The position numbers and the translations under genes were made by a program. Positions 12,108 through 23,850 of a stretch of DNA of 64,000 nt are shown one piece after another. Within the stretch, counting starts at the first letter, position 1. The number at the start of each line of letters is the position of its first letter. The notes below the pieces were generated by a model. The model saw nothing but the letters and a program-made list of their open reading frames with translations, was not told the origin of the DNA and did not search any database. The stretch is from Rotaria socialis (Eukaryota; Rotifera; Eurotatoria; Philodinida; Philodinidae), in the NCBI GenBank assembly GCA_905331475.1, contig CAJNYU010002277.1, positions 1 to 64,000 of the forward strand. The letters run 5' to 3'.

Positions 12108-12312
12108 GGAAAATATTTATTTTTAATATCAATCAACCGAATCGATATTTGATTTAGACAAATCAAGTATTAGGGAGATGTCGCTTGTGAGAAAAAGTCA
12201 GTATATATTGATTGGTACAAGAAAGAACCAAAAAAACGGTTTTTTGAATACGTGTCTTTTCTATGAGATAATTTTTTTTCTTGATAAAGATTAATATTAA
12301 ACGTAGACAACA
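12108..12312. promoter_or_regulatory. Shared divergent promoter region PGAP3 (-) / SAR1 (+)
   Basis: Only 205 bp separate the two start codons, so both 5' regions must overlap here. The sequence is AT-rich. No specific factor site can be named from sequence alone. Both genes act in the early secretory pathway, so co-regulation is plausible but unproven. Confidence 0.5.
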
Positions 12313-13219
12313 ATGAGTTTTTTATGGGATTGGTTTACTAGTATTTTGACAAGTTTTGGTATGTATTATTATTGATTTTAATCTTGATTTTATCGTTCGT
12401 TTCTATTGAACAGGTTTACACAAGAAAAGCGGTAAACTTGTATTTCTCGGACTTGATAATGCTGGAAAAGTAAAAAAATAATTCAAAAAAATTAAAATTT
12501 TATTTTTATCTGTTAGACAACTCTATTACACATGTTAAAAGATGATCGTCTAGCTCAACATGTACCTACGCTACATCCAAGTATGCAATCATTTCATTTT
12601 TTCTTGAAATCGAAGGAATTGCTTTTTTGTTATTTGCAGCTTCCGAAGAATTGGTTATAGGAAACATGAAATTTACAACGTTTGATCTAGGCGGTCATGC
12701 TCAAGGTGAGTAGAAAAGGTTTCACCACGTCCTATCCGAATAGGATATCAGTATTTTGTTTTAGCTCGTCGTGTCTGGAAAGATTATTTTCCAGCTGTTG
12801 ATTCGGTTGTTTTTCTTGTGGACGCTGCAGATCGAAATCGTCTTGATGAAACAAAAGCAGAGCTTGATGTTCGTATTCAACATTAATCTTGTATTTTACT
12901 CTTTCTTTCTGTTTTCTACAGAGTTTATTAACCGATGAACAAGTTGCGAATGCACCTATACTGATACTCGGTAATAAAATTGATTTACCGGGAGCTGCCA
13001 GTGAACAAGAACTTCGTTATATACTTGGTATATCTACAGCTACAACAGGAAAAGTAAAGAAGAATTTTTTCGTAGGATTCTAATGATGATTATTTGCTAT
13101 TCTAGGGTGTTGTACCTCGGTCGAGTTTCAATGTCCGGCCAATGGAAGTCTTTATGTGTAGTGTACTAAGACGCGAAGGTTACGGAGAAGCATTTCGATG
13201 GCTATCACAGTATTTATAA
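12313..13219 (+). CDS. SAR1: SAR1 small GTPase (COPII coat initiation), 193 aa
   Basis: Seven exons: 12313-12358, 12414-12469, 12517-12580, 12640-12705, 12765-12868, 12922-13053, 13106-13219. They sum to 582 nt. SAR1 recruits COPII at ER exit sites. The N-terminal amphipathic stretch ([12 protein letters not shown]) is present and there is no N-myristoylation glycine. G-motifs: GLDNAGKT (P-loop), HPT (switch I), DLGGH with the SAR1-typical His (switch II), NKID and a C-terminal [15 protein letters not shown] block. Length matches the family. The donor of intron 5 is GTTCGT, a weak but GT-type site, and exon 6 then starts exactly where the family continues. Several introns are below 60 nt. Confidence 0.96.
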
Positions 13220-13758
13220 ACACTTCTAGTCAATATTATTTCAGCTATTCTGTTTTTTTTCTTGGTATTTTTGTTTGTTTATATATTTTCTCTATTGGTT
13301 TATTGTCTGATTGATCAAAATGTCTATATAGCAAAGTTGAAAACAGTTTGATTAAGGATGAACATATTATTTTTTTTTCTTCACTTATATCTCGCATCTT
13401 TATGGATTTGTTTTTGTACAAAAAAAACGAACAAAAAAATAAATATATTCGTTAATATCTTGTTATAAAAATTTCTTTGAGATCAACGAATCGAAGGAAA
13501 TAAAATGCCGCAGGCTTTCTATGGTCACAGCTGATAAAAATGATCGATTAGTCATTTTGTTTTATGTTGCATGAAAAAGTAAGGCAACATTCGCGTAATG
13601 AAGAATAGACAACAGATAAACATTTAATAATAGACGTTAATTTATTCTATCTAACGCCATGTATGTCTCATCGATCGATTGTTTATCTTGTATCTCTAAT
13701 CCTGTTGACAAATACGAATCGATGTTTTTTGCCAACATTTTTCGATCATACAATCAAA
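13220..13758. other. Intergenic spacer after SAR1
   Basis: It contains the SAR1 3' end, with AATAAATAT-like polyadenylation signals near 13438. An upstream in-frame ATG for the next gene lies at 13663. No other feature is seen. Confidence 0.5.
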
Positions 13759-14609
13759 ATGATCCATTACATCTTCATCTTTTTATTACTCATCTATACA
13801 AGTTATGAATGTGAGATCTGGAAAACATCCGATTGTCCTCCGGGACCAACAAAAGAAGATGAAGATTTCATGAGATTAGAAACCTATACAAAAGAACAAT
13901 TGTTTACATTTTGTGATGCCGGTAAAACCTATGCCGATTGTATCAATGAACGTTTACATTGTTGTGATATGCGTGTAGAATATGCAACAACATTAGCATC
14001 ATTAGATGCACAACTTAAACGTATCGTATGGCGTGTGGGAAAATATTGTACTGGAATAACGGAAACAAGCATGATACATTATCGATGTTTAACAACACAT
14101 GGATCACTTTTGAGTACAACCGTACGAACAACAACTACACCAATGCCAATGTGTGATATTGAAAATGTAGGAGAAAATAAATTTCTAACTATAAAAATTT
14201 TCCTTTGAAATCATTCCTTTAGGCTGGTAGAGTATGTAGTCCGATGATACAAAATCGTGTTCATTTCGAATCTCATTGGTCGGTTTATGAAAAAGCAAAA
14301 TGGTGTAAAGATGCCTATGATTATTATACATGTGCATTAGCATATATAACAAATTGTACAACACTATCGATTGTTAATGAAATCGATCAATTGACATTGT
14401 TTTTGGATTTTATAGAAAAATCTGCTAATCGTGAATGTCCCGGTGGTCTATACGGTTGTGGAGTTAATGCTCATAGTGATATGCGTTGTCGTGCTGGTGC
14501 AAAGTATTTTCTTGATAAAAATGCATTTACTGATTGTACTCTCCTATGCCAACCATCATCAATTACTTTCGTTTTTGTATTTTTCTGTTTCACCATTCTG
14601 TCAAATTAG
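13759..14609 (+). CDS. Secreted or GPI-anchored Cys-rich protein, about 264 aa
   Basis: Two exons, 13759-14166 and 14223-14609 (795 nt). I chose the ATG at 13759 because it starts an excellent signal peptide (MIHYIFIFLLLIYTSY). An in-frame ATG at 13663 would add 32 residues. The mature chain has two similar Cys-rich halves separated by a Thr-rich linker (TTTTPMPM) at the exon junction, each with paired Cys in W/Y-C-x-D contexts. The C-terminus is hydrophobic (SITFVFVFFCFTILSN) with no charged tail, which fits a GPI-attachment signal. I do not recognise the family. It is probably extracellular. Confidence 0.75.
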
Positions 14610-14853
14610 TGCGTTCATCTTTTGTCACGCTTTTTGCTTTTTTTTCGTATATGTAAAAGAAAAAACCGTGTCACTATAAAATTATTAAACTAATAATATT
14701 GCCGTCATATATATTATGTTTACATTGAATACTCCTTCGCATAATAGATACGCATATATAAAGTGGATGCTTTTTTGCCACTTGTAAACGAGAAAAAAAT
14801 TGAATCGCGGCGTAACATACAGCTAGGCACAATAGGAATGTATAACGTTTACT

Positions 14854-16951
14854 ATGCTTGGACTAGGAAAAACTTCGCCAATAACTGGTAAGGTTCAATC
14901 GTTAATATCTCGATATCGATTATTTATTATCTTGATCTTGATGGTTATCTTGAAACTGGAAAACTATTGTATATTGATGGAGTATTTTTATCTTTTTTTC
15001 TTCAGTTAATCAAACATCTATTGAATTTTACAACGGTTTCAAGACCTTACAATCAACCGGTCATTGTCTTTCACTGACTGAAAAATCAAATAAAAAACAA
15101 GACTATTTTCCATTTCGATCTGCTAGATATCAAAGTATGAATAATAACAAATCTTCATCCAATGATTGGCAATCATATTATTTGAGATCGAATTCAAATA
15201 AATCATACCTGAAAAATAATGTCAGTATCGATGATGAACAAAACACTCAAGAATACCGGCGATTTCGAAAAGCTACGAATCAATTGTCAGCAAAAGTAAG
15301 TATTCGGAGCGTGAGATTTATATACTCAGCTAGTAACAAAAGAATGTATTTTTTACATCGATTTCGATAGTGATAAGAAAAAAGTCATGAGTGATAATTT
15401 TCTATTAATTAACATCAATCGATTGATTAGTTGATGAATGCATTTCAAAAAAGAATTTCTCTTTTTAGACGTCGATGGATCAAAATTCTGAAGTTGTTTT
15501 TCCATGTTACTTAGCAATGGCAAATAAAAATAAAAATGAATATTCAAGATATAAAGATTCTCGAGTAAGTTTTAGAATTCTATATTCTTTATTTATTGCT
15601 CATTACAATTATGTAGTTTTTACAAAGAAAACCAAACAATGCATTTGATAGTACACAACCGAAAGCTCATAAAAAATGTCGATCGTCTCTCTATTCTGTT
15701 GATGTTAAGGTTAATCAGTAGATATATATATATATATATATATAATTGTATATACAATCCTTAATTTTTATTCTACAGCGTTTTCCTGTTCCTGACGAGA
15801 AAGTTTTTTGGCATACTACATTTCTTGATTATTTTCCCAATGAATACACAACCGAGAAAGTACAACGTAATCCAAGGGCAGATCCCTGTGATCCGTAAAT
15901 AAAATTTATTCTATAATATGATGTAGAAAAAAAATTATACGTGTGATTCTTCTTTTTAGATCGGAAATAAATAAATTTAATCAACTTGATACGAAAATTG
16001 ATCGAAGAAGTTTTACAGGACATTATTATGTTGATCCAATAACAAATCGACCAAGAAATCCAATAGGAAGAACAGGAAGTAAGGAGAATGATTTGATTTT
16101 AAAATCGAAGACACTGCTCTAAATTAGTAACTGGTCGTGGTCGTCTATATTATTGGGGTCCAAATCATGCTGGTGATTCAGTGATTACTCGGTAAAATAC
16201 ATAATATTTCCCTTCTGTTAAAACTGACCAATTTTATTTTTAGTTGGCATCATGATGAAAAGGGTACTATTGTTCGTCGTCAAGCCAACTGCCAGGATTG
16301 TTTTAAACCTGTTCTCGAATTTGTGACTATTCAAAGAAAAGATACAAAAGAATGGGCTTTACCAGGAGTAAGAATTCTGTGACAAATAGTTCGATTTTTT
16401 TTAAAGCAAAAAGTTCTGAGTCTTCTTTTTATTTTTACCCTTAAGGTTTACATTTTTGTGCTAATTTGATTATTCTCTTGTATTTTGAAAGGGTATGGTT
16501 GATCCTGGTGAGCATATATCTAGTACAGTAAAACGTGAATTTCAAGAAGAAGCCATGCAAGATGGTATTGAAGAACATTATATAAGTAAATTGTTTTCCA
16601 ATGGATATAAACTATTTGAGTGGTACGCTGATGATCCAAGAAATACAGATAATGCTTGGATCGAAACAGTTGCTATGTAAGTTAAAATAAAAATTAACTT
16701 CATAAAATAATTATTTTCATTTTAGAAATTTTCACGATGAAACAGGTCAATTAACTAAACATATTCATTTGGATGCAGGTAGAAATTTATTTCTTATAAG
16801 AAATTTTTATGCTTATAGGATTTTTGTTTCTTAATCAGGTGATGATGCAACAAACGTTGCTTGGCGACCCATTGATAGAAACATTGACTTATATGCCTCT
16901 CATAAAGAGATTCTTAAAAGAGTTGTCGATCGATTTGATGCATATTGGTAA
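14854..16951 (+). CDS. NUDT9-like: NUDT9-like mitochondrial-type ADP-ribose pyrophosphatase, 428 aa
   Basis: Eleven exons: 14854-14887, 15006-15295, 15469-15564, 15617-15709, 15779-15894, 15960-16078, 16128-16191, 16244-16367, 16492-16676, 16726-16778, 16839-16951. They sum to 1287 nt. NUDT9 hydrolyses ADP-ribose to AMP and ribose 5-phosphate. The pre-Nudix region (GRTG...[20 protein letters not shown]) matches NUDT9/TRPM2 NUDT9-H. The Nudix box begins at G313 (GMVDPGEH) and includes REFQEE (327-332), so the catalytic Glu residues that TRPM2 has lost are present. The first 110 or so residues are a low-complexity polar N-terminus absent from human NUDT9. Intron 4 carries a (TA)n run. An ADP-ribose hydrolase in a genome rich in ART genes is functionally suggestive. 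Confidence 0.9.
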
Positions 16952-17220
16952 CATTGAATGACGTACAATGGATACATTTTACAAGCAAAAGAATAACATC
17001 AACTATTTAATTATTCACTTTGAACGATATTAAACAAACAGATGATCTAAATTTATTTATATTTTTTTTTCTACTGGTATAGTGGCCAATTTTAGCATTG
17101 ATAGAATTCAATTCTTATTGAAAAACTAAAATCAATAGTTTTAATAGATTTATATTGTAAAAAGTTGCTATTTCTATTTGTTAACTTGTGATTAAACAAC
17201 TTTCATCGAAACCTGCTATT

Positions 17221-17280
17221 TTGGGTGTGGGTGTGGGTGTTGCCGTAAGTATGGGCGTGGATGTCAGTGTGGGTGCACTG
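17221..17280 (+). repeat. Interstitial telomere-like (TGTGGG) tract
   Basis: GGGTGTGGGTGTGGGTGT is followed by degenerate GGGCGTGG and GTGTGGGTG units. There is no opposing arm nearby, unlike the hairpin copies elsewhere. Confidence 0.6.
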
Positions 17281-17849
17281 AATTCTGGAACCGTTGGGAA
17301 GTAGGCGGAATCCGTAGAAATTCCGGGAATTCCGGAATTGAATCGGAAGGGATAAACCGAATTCCGGGAATTAAATGGAATTGGTTCCGGAATGTTCAAC
17401 GTTGCGGAATAGGATGTATTCTCGGTGTGTGATAACAAGACCGAGACCTGTCACAGACAGCAACACTCTAGGTTTCGTATCGATGGGCAACTCCTTCGAA
17501 AACTTTCCCATTTCAACTAAGAATTCGACACCCGTTTTGTCAGTGAACAGTTGCTAGTGAATTCTGCGTTGGCCTCTTTTGCTTTCCTGCATAACTTGAC
17601 TTTCAAGGTGAACAAAAGCGTCTCAGAATGGAAAAAAAGCTACATAAAGCATTTACTAAACACGAACAAAAGGAGAAAGAAAGAAAAATACAAATAAAAA
17701 AACAACCAAAGGTCTTCGGGCGTAATTTAAAATCGACGACTAGAAAAACAGCATCGACAAAAAGAAACTGGCAATAGTGAGTTATTCTACTGGTTAGAGT
17801 GATGTCATAATATCCTTACACCCGGTAACGACTTTTTAGCACAAACACG

Positions 17850-18015
17850 TTAGAGTATCCACACTAATTGCATTCACTTTTGGGTATCCACATTTATATA
17901 TATATATATGTTTCAAAAAGCTGAGGAATTTGAGTTGTTTTGGTGTATCCACACACACACATATATATATATATAAATGTGGATACCCAAAAGTGGGTAC
18001 ACTTAATGTGGTTAC
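17850..18015. repeat. Inverted-repeat hairpin with (TA)n inner arms
   Basis: The left arm CACTTTTGGGTATCCACATTTA(TA)n (about 17874-17910) is the reverse complement of (AT)nAAATGTGGATACCCAAAAGTG (about 17960-17994), with a loop of about 50 nt. Outer flanks pair more weakly. A foldback or MITE is likely. Confidence 0.65.
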
Positions 18016-18144
18016 ATCAAATTGTAGATGCACTAAGAATCGATACTCCAGAAATTATTGCTGGATAGGGTATTGTGTCGTAAAACTCTCGATACCCAGT
18101 GTAAAGATATTATTACATCTATGATTGGTTAAGAGGAAGCTGAT

Positions 18145-18195
18145 GGTGTGGGTGAATAGATCATTAACACACACATCCACACCCTCACGATGCAA
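18145..18195. repeat. Short telomere-like hairpin
   Basis: GGTGTGGGTG on the left and CACACATCCACACCCTC on the right, around a spacer of about 20 nt. This is the same family as the hairpins at 2395 and 29155. Confidence 0.5.
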
Positions 18196-19209
18196 GTATT
18201 TGTTCACATTCTTGTAAGCATCGATAGAAGCGATTCGAAGCTGTGGCTCGTCGCAAAATTTAGGGTGCAGACTAAGGGCAACAGTTCCCACCGGCATGTT
18301 CATTAGTTTTGTTTCTAAACCAACAATTTTACCGCATCTTTTGCGAAATAAGTGCTGCCAATAATTCAGCAAATTTTAAATTGTTTTAGCTCAGAGTATA
18401 ATGAGATTAGAGTCGTGAGCCAATACGCATACAAATTTTACTGGCGTCTATTCTTGTCGTCTATCTTTTACTGGTATGTAGCAACATGGATTAATATTTA
18501 CTAGCCTGTAATGATACACAAAGCAAGATCTATATTCTTGACAATTCGTTTACTGATACATATTCGAACGTATTCATAGTGCACTTTGATCCGATACCGT
18601 CGTAAACATCCTAACGACAATAGAGCTCATGAAGTGCGTAGTGGGCTATATAACCTAGATGGGTACAGAATGCTATTACACGTCTCGTGATAAAGAGTAA
18701 ACTGGACTTAACATCTGTTTCCTTCCTCGAAGCCACATAGTGCGACTTATCCTGCATATCCCTTTGTGGTTCCCACATTGGTGCATATTTCCTATTTGAT
18801 CCTTCGTGGTATCCACTCCAGGCTAGCTTCCCCCGAGATGTCCTATCGAGACACTCACATCGAGCGCGATTCTTCGTTATACCCGCTGTTAGCATCTACA
18901 ATGATAGAATGCGGCCTAATATGTATTTGTGCATATTCAAAATTTGTCTGGTCCAACTCGGGACGATGATCCAACTATTTTATTATAATAGCATCTGGTT
19001 TTCTGAAACCGAATGGCTCTAGAAAAATACATTGTCATCTCGAGGAATTCATACAATTTCGGGAAAGCGGCTTGTATTCTACTAAGTTCTTCATTGTCGT
19101 TCCAAGTCATCTCAACTTTGATAGAGAATACATGTACTAGTAGAAACTTGTACGTACCTGAGCATAAACTCTGCAGATATCGCTGAAAAAGGAAGACATT
19201 GCAGTTCAA
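18196..19209 (-). other. Unrecognised coding-like fragments
   Basis: Several minus-strand frames have a coding-like composition, higher in G+C than the flanks. One at 19209-18937 holds a segment with WNDNEELSRIQAAFPKLYEF. A second frame at about 18958-18840 reads FEYAQIHIRPHSIIVDANSG. A third at 18895-18611 has GKLAWSGYHEGSNRKY. A fourth at 18372-18180 has VGTVALSLHPKFCDEPQL. They change frame and have possible but unproven splice sites (for example GTACGT near 19160). They could be exons of one gene read right to left or a decaying transposon ORF. I recognise no family. Confidence 0.3.
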
Positions 19210-19462
19210 TTACTCTGGTTTATTTTTGTATGTGATTAGTGATAGATACATAGCAGTATGAATCAGTACATGAGTTCTAGAATTCTAGATTTTTTAAGGA
19301 GTACATATGTTGTTACATGCTCGTACAAGCAACTGTGTGAGAATAGGTGCCAATACAAGTTGTACCCGTATCAACGCGCCTCTGTGAGACTCATGCTGCT
19401 CACCGAGCTATACATGTATCTGAGATCAAATTTTGAACCCGTTATTTCTTGTCTTTTCAGTC

Positions 19463-20518
19463 ATGAGTCTAAACTGGTATCAATATAGTGCAATATACTA
19501 TTCAATTCAGTGGATGTTATTTGTTGTTGCGTATATTTTTATTTTAATGTTGATACCATACGATTTGTTGGATTAGATTCTAGAAACAGTATTTTTTCTG
19601 AAAAAGTATGAATTAAATAGCGCTAGCGAATACAAAACTCCGCTCTGGTGTAAATGTAAACAAATATCGGACAGTTTCAGCAACTTCTGTGGCAAGGAAT
19701 GTTGTGGATGCCATTATAAGTCAACAATACCTCCTAGGTCTTTAGAAAACTTTTACAAATGCTGTTGTGATTGCGACTGTTGTACTGAAGGTGACATAAA
19801 CAAGAAGCAACTGCCTCATGACCAAGTTTTGAATCTGACCAAGGATCATGGAAAATGGTACTGTGGTTTTATTAAATTAAATCTGAATAGAATCGGCGTA
19901 TATCTACTGCTAGCTGCATGTCTCTGGTGCGCATCTATTACGTTTTTTGAAGGAATTATATTAACTTAGGCAACTGCTAGCAGTGGTGACGATTGTCCTC
20001 TCTCCAAATACGCCGGATCTGGAATCGTAATGGATTGTTTTATCTATTCAGAGGGGTTGAGTGGCACTCCGATAAATCCATATTCCCCTGTTCAATGTAA
20101 TCGCACAGCGTCACTGTCATTCAGCGGGTTTCGAGCGGGGTGTTTTGCATGGATTTACGCCCATGTGGAAGTAATTGACGTTATAGAGGAGTTAGGAATT
20201 TGTGCTGGAATAGTATCATTCATTGGCAGCGTTGTTGCAAACGCAAGCTACTTAGCACGGGTGCATAGGTGGCGCCTTTTTCTTGGTGTTTTAGCTTGTT
20301 CAGCTGTTGCAGTCATTCCGATTCTGATGAATTTCGAGGCTACTGTTCCTTTCTTAACTTATATACTATTAGGGACACTCACTGGAAACATTATTATTAT
20401 AGAATATCTCTTGGGCTTTGTTCCTCTTCTCACATGGCTCTGCGTTCTAAATGGAATATTCTGGTGGATAAAACATCATAGTAAAATAAGTGGTACACCA
20501 AAGCACTCTAATGAATAA
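19463..20518 (+). pseudogene. Cys-rich multi-pass membrane protein frame interrupted by two in-frame TAG codons
   Basis: From ATG 19463 to TAA 20516-20518 one frame runs for 352 codons with only two interruptions, both TAG (19574-19576 and 19967-19969). Between and after them it is plainly protein-like. There is an N-terminal hydrophobic helix, a Cys cluster (GKECCGCHY, FYKCCCDCDCC), a hydrophobic segment YLLLAACLWC just before the second TAG, and three to four further helices. Options are a pseudogene, introns ending exactly in ...TAG (a GTTGCG donor near 19530 and a GTATAT donor near 19898 would both keep phase), read-through, or origin from an organism that reads UAG as an amino acid. An acceptor-like CTTTTCAG lies right before the ATG. 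Family not recognised. Confidence 0.55.
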
Positions 20519-23500
20519 ATATATCTTGTTTCAAGAGGTTAAATTTTCGAAATCTTTGCTGTGTTTCAATTAACTTTTTTGTAAGTTTATGGTATAATCT
20601 CAAGTTTTATTTTTCATTGTACTTGCCATTATTATGTTTTATTTTTCTTGCTATATACAGTATACGATTTGGTGTACTACTTTTTTTTCTATTTTAAAAT
20701 AAACAGCTTCCATAAAAACGAGAACCAGAAATCTTTCAAAATTGTTTTCAAAAACAGAATGCCACACAATAGACACAATGATAATTAAACTATATAAAAG
20801 TAGGACAACTGAAACTCATATCTGAAACATCGAATGATAAACAGTTTCATTTGTACTGGCCAACAAGTGGCTCGCGTTGAATTGATTGACTTTGAACGTC
20901 TTTCTGTGTGAACTATTATTACCTGTTGCAGAAAGTTCAGGGTGTGGTAACTCTGCTATTGATTGCTGCAGCCTGCAAGATGAAAAATGTCATCATTGAA
21001 TGTTTGATCAAGATTGGTTTGAATATGTATGGGTATCCCGATCTTAAGTGCCGTGAGTGAAGGTTAGTCCACTCATCAACAACTCAAGATCTATTAAACA
21101 CTCCAATACGAAATATATCCTTTTTCACAGGATGAGCTCATGTGTCAATAAATAACCGTCAACCTATTGATTGAATTTATCGGATAATCAGATTTTTGTA
21201 ACTTCCAGTTACTGTTATGGGATACAAAAGGTTGGGGCTTCAGTATTATATTAACGCCAATTGACTTGCATGTGACATTGTAACATTGTGAATTCGAGAA
21301 CATAAATGTGGTATCAATGATAGTCTGGGTTTCGAGTCATAACTTTCGGTTGGCGAATAATCGTAAATAGAAAATTAAACCATCACCCTCATTCATGCTT
21401 TTATTTTCATCTTCTCTAAAATAAGATTGTCGAAATCTTTCTTATTCGAATCGTTTAAAATATCTACCGATAGTTCTATACTACTTTCAATATATTTATT
21501 GTGGTTGCAACAGGAATTCCGTCACATTTATCATTTGTCCAGTTAAAATGAGAGATTTAACTTCTTCAATATAATTTTAGCTGAAATCAAGAATTTGATT
21601 TTGACTGGGCTGTAATAAAGTTTTCTTTTTTGTGAGACAGTTTCAAAACGTTTTCCAAAGAACTTTGCATAGGATTACAAGCAAAATAGGGACCTCACTC
21701 GGATTCACACTCACATTACGAACCAAACAGTAAAGAACCAAAGACAAGAATCGTCCAGATTCGCATTTACCAATATATTTTTATTGCGCTTTCACTCGTC
21801 AAAAGAACTTTTACGTTGTTGTAGAGTTTTCCACTTTCCTTACTGATAACGAGCGTCTACTTTCATGTACAAACTTCCTTTTTTTGTACAGTGGTTATAT
21901 GTAGAGAAAAGACGAGTGGCGGTGAGAATCAAATAGATCTGAGAATGTTATGTTGTCCAACATCGATCAATAAAAAACAGTTTCACATCGTTACGTTTTT
22001 TCTTCGCATTTGTTACATGCCTGGTGATAGCTAGAGAAAATTTCTTTTAACGTTAACAAGCTCGCTTGATATTTTACATAATTCACGCTAGGGACATTTC
22101 ATTTGGAGATTGTCTTTCGGAGGAAATCAGGACTTAATATGAGAGCACTCGGGCTTCGGGGTCTTTCTATGGCAAAGTGTTCCGCGACCACAAATTCTTT
22201 CTGTAACTTCGAGACGTTAACTAAAACATATAATTTTTATGCCCTAAATAGAGGAACATAAGCCGCATCGAATGGTATTTGAATGAACTTTCTAACTGTT
22301 ATGATCTTGAAAATAATCGAAAAATACGAGTCAACAATGGCACTAATGGAATTTACAACGTCATCGAGTTTAGATTGTAAATAAAACCGAAATATTTCAA
22401 TGATATTTTTTCATCAGGAGTATCAGGGCTCCCCGTTCCCTAGGGTTCCATTCCCAAGAAACCCAGAACTCGCCTGAAGAATCGTTTTTGTGTATTTTTG
22501 GCATGGTAATGTCCGAATACAACTTATCTTCCATTTTAGAACAAGTCAGTGCGGGTTACAGAGTTCCTGAGAACGGAAACCCGTATGGCTTTCAGCTCCC
22601 CGCTTTTTCATAGACCGACTTCCCAAAACCAGGAACCCGCCCGGGTTCGGATTCCTAGGAACGTAATCCGAAACTGACACCCTTAATTTTCATACACATT
22701 ATAAATTCTAGAATAATGGGGGGTAAAGTTTTTTGTTTGTATTTTTTGACAAAAAAAATTTTCCATGACTTATGTTCATCATGATCTTGTTTTTATCTAC
22801 TTAGAAGTGTAGGCGCATAGCAATTTGAATTCAATCAAACATGAATAAACGATGTTCTTCTTTTAAGGGAAACCATTTCATTTCACTGTTTTCTACAGCT
22901 CGAAAGTATTCCTCTATGTAGAAGACCCAGTGAAAATAGTAAGAAGCTGCCTATCATTTGCAATATTTTTATATCTTTTTCGAAAACTCTAATGACTGTC
23001 TTAGTACAAATCAATGTCCAATATATTTCCTATATACTTGATCTTTCCTGTATAAATAATGTTTCAGACTTCCTATGTATGCCTATTTTTTTTTAAGTGC
23101 CGCAATGAAGCCAGGCAAAAACTCTCCTAAAAGCATTGTTTTATAAAAGCGACACATTATAGTATTAGCACGGATAAACATGTCCTGTAAAGCGGCTTTT
23201 TCATAGAGACAATTTCGTTTATGGTAGACGCTAGAAACGAAAAATGATGAAATGGCATGTGGAAGGAAGCAACAACCATTTTTGGTGCATTTTTTCTTTT
23301 TACAATTACAGAATAAGAAAAGAAAAAAAAACAGAGAAGGTGATAGATAAGTGAAAAGAAATTTAAGTATCTTCATTAGATAACAACTAAGGTGAGATTT
23401 GTGTTTAAAATCAGATTTATATTTATTCTTTTGATGAGGGCTCTAGCCTTATCGATAACCTCTAGCATACGACAAGCATTTTACGTCATTGACTCTCCAT

Positions 23501-23850
23501 CTAGTGAACAGATTTAAACAATTTTTTATGTACCTATTTATGAGCCATCATGTATATTGTGTGATTACTTTTCATCAGTTAATCAAGAAAAAGAAAGGTG
23601 ACAATGTCAATGATTGGTTTCGATCTGTTGATGTAAAACTTCGCATAGGTTACTGGTAGTCACAATTTTCTTTGTATCTATCACAAAACTCAAACATATA
23701 ATGAAATAATTCCTAATAAAATTATTCATCTGTTCGTATGCGAGTGATCACTCAATAGTTCATTATATTTTTTCTCCCAAACTTGTATCAAGCCGATCTC
23801 AATAGTCAACCTGAATTTTGATTTTTAGAGATTTTGAACATTATTTCAAT
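20519..23850. other. Gene-poor 3.3 kb
   Basis: No supported gene. A G/C-rich patch at about 22428-22680 has repeated GGGTTCC/GGAACCC-type motifs, probably an old repeat. The rest is AT-rich. A TTTTTAG/AG site at about 23827 just before the next gene could be a 5'-UTR or trans-splice acceptor. Confidence 0.5.

Larger units (their letters stand above)
16952..18180. other. Repeat-bearing intergenic region
   Basis: No supported gene. It contains a telomere-like tract (about 17221-17280, GGGTGTGGGTGTGGGTGT), a patch of repeated GGAATTCCGG-type palindromes (about 17290-17400) and the hairpin element at 17850-18015. Confidence 0.55.

Noticed and set aside
15721-15745. (TA)n run as a regulatory element
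   Set aside because: It is a simple microsatellite inside an intron of the NUDT9-like gene.
18611-18895. Confident gene call for the frame containing KLAWSGYHEG
   Set aside because: No family recognised, no verified splice sites and frame changes on both sides. Reported only as coding-like fragments.
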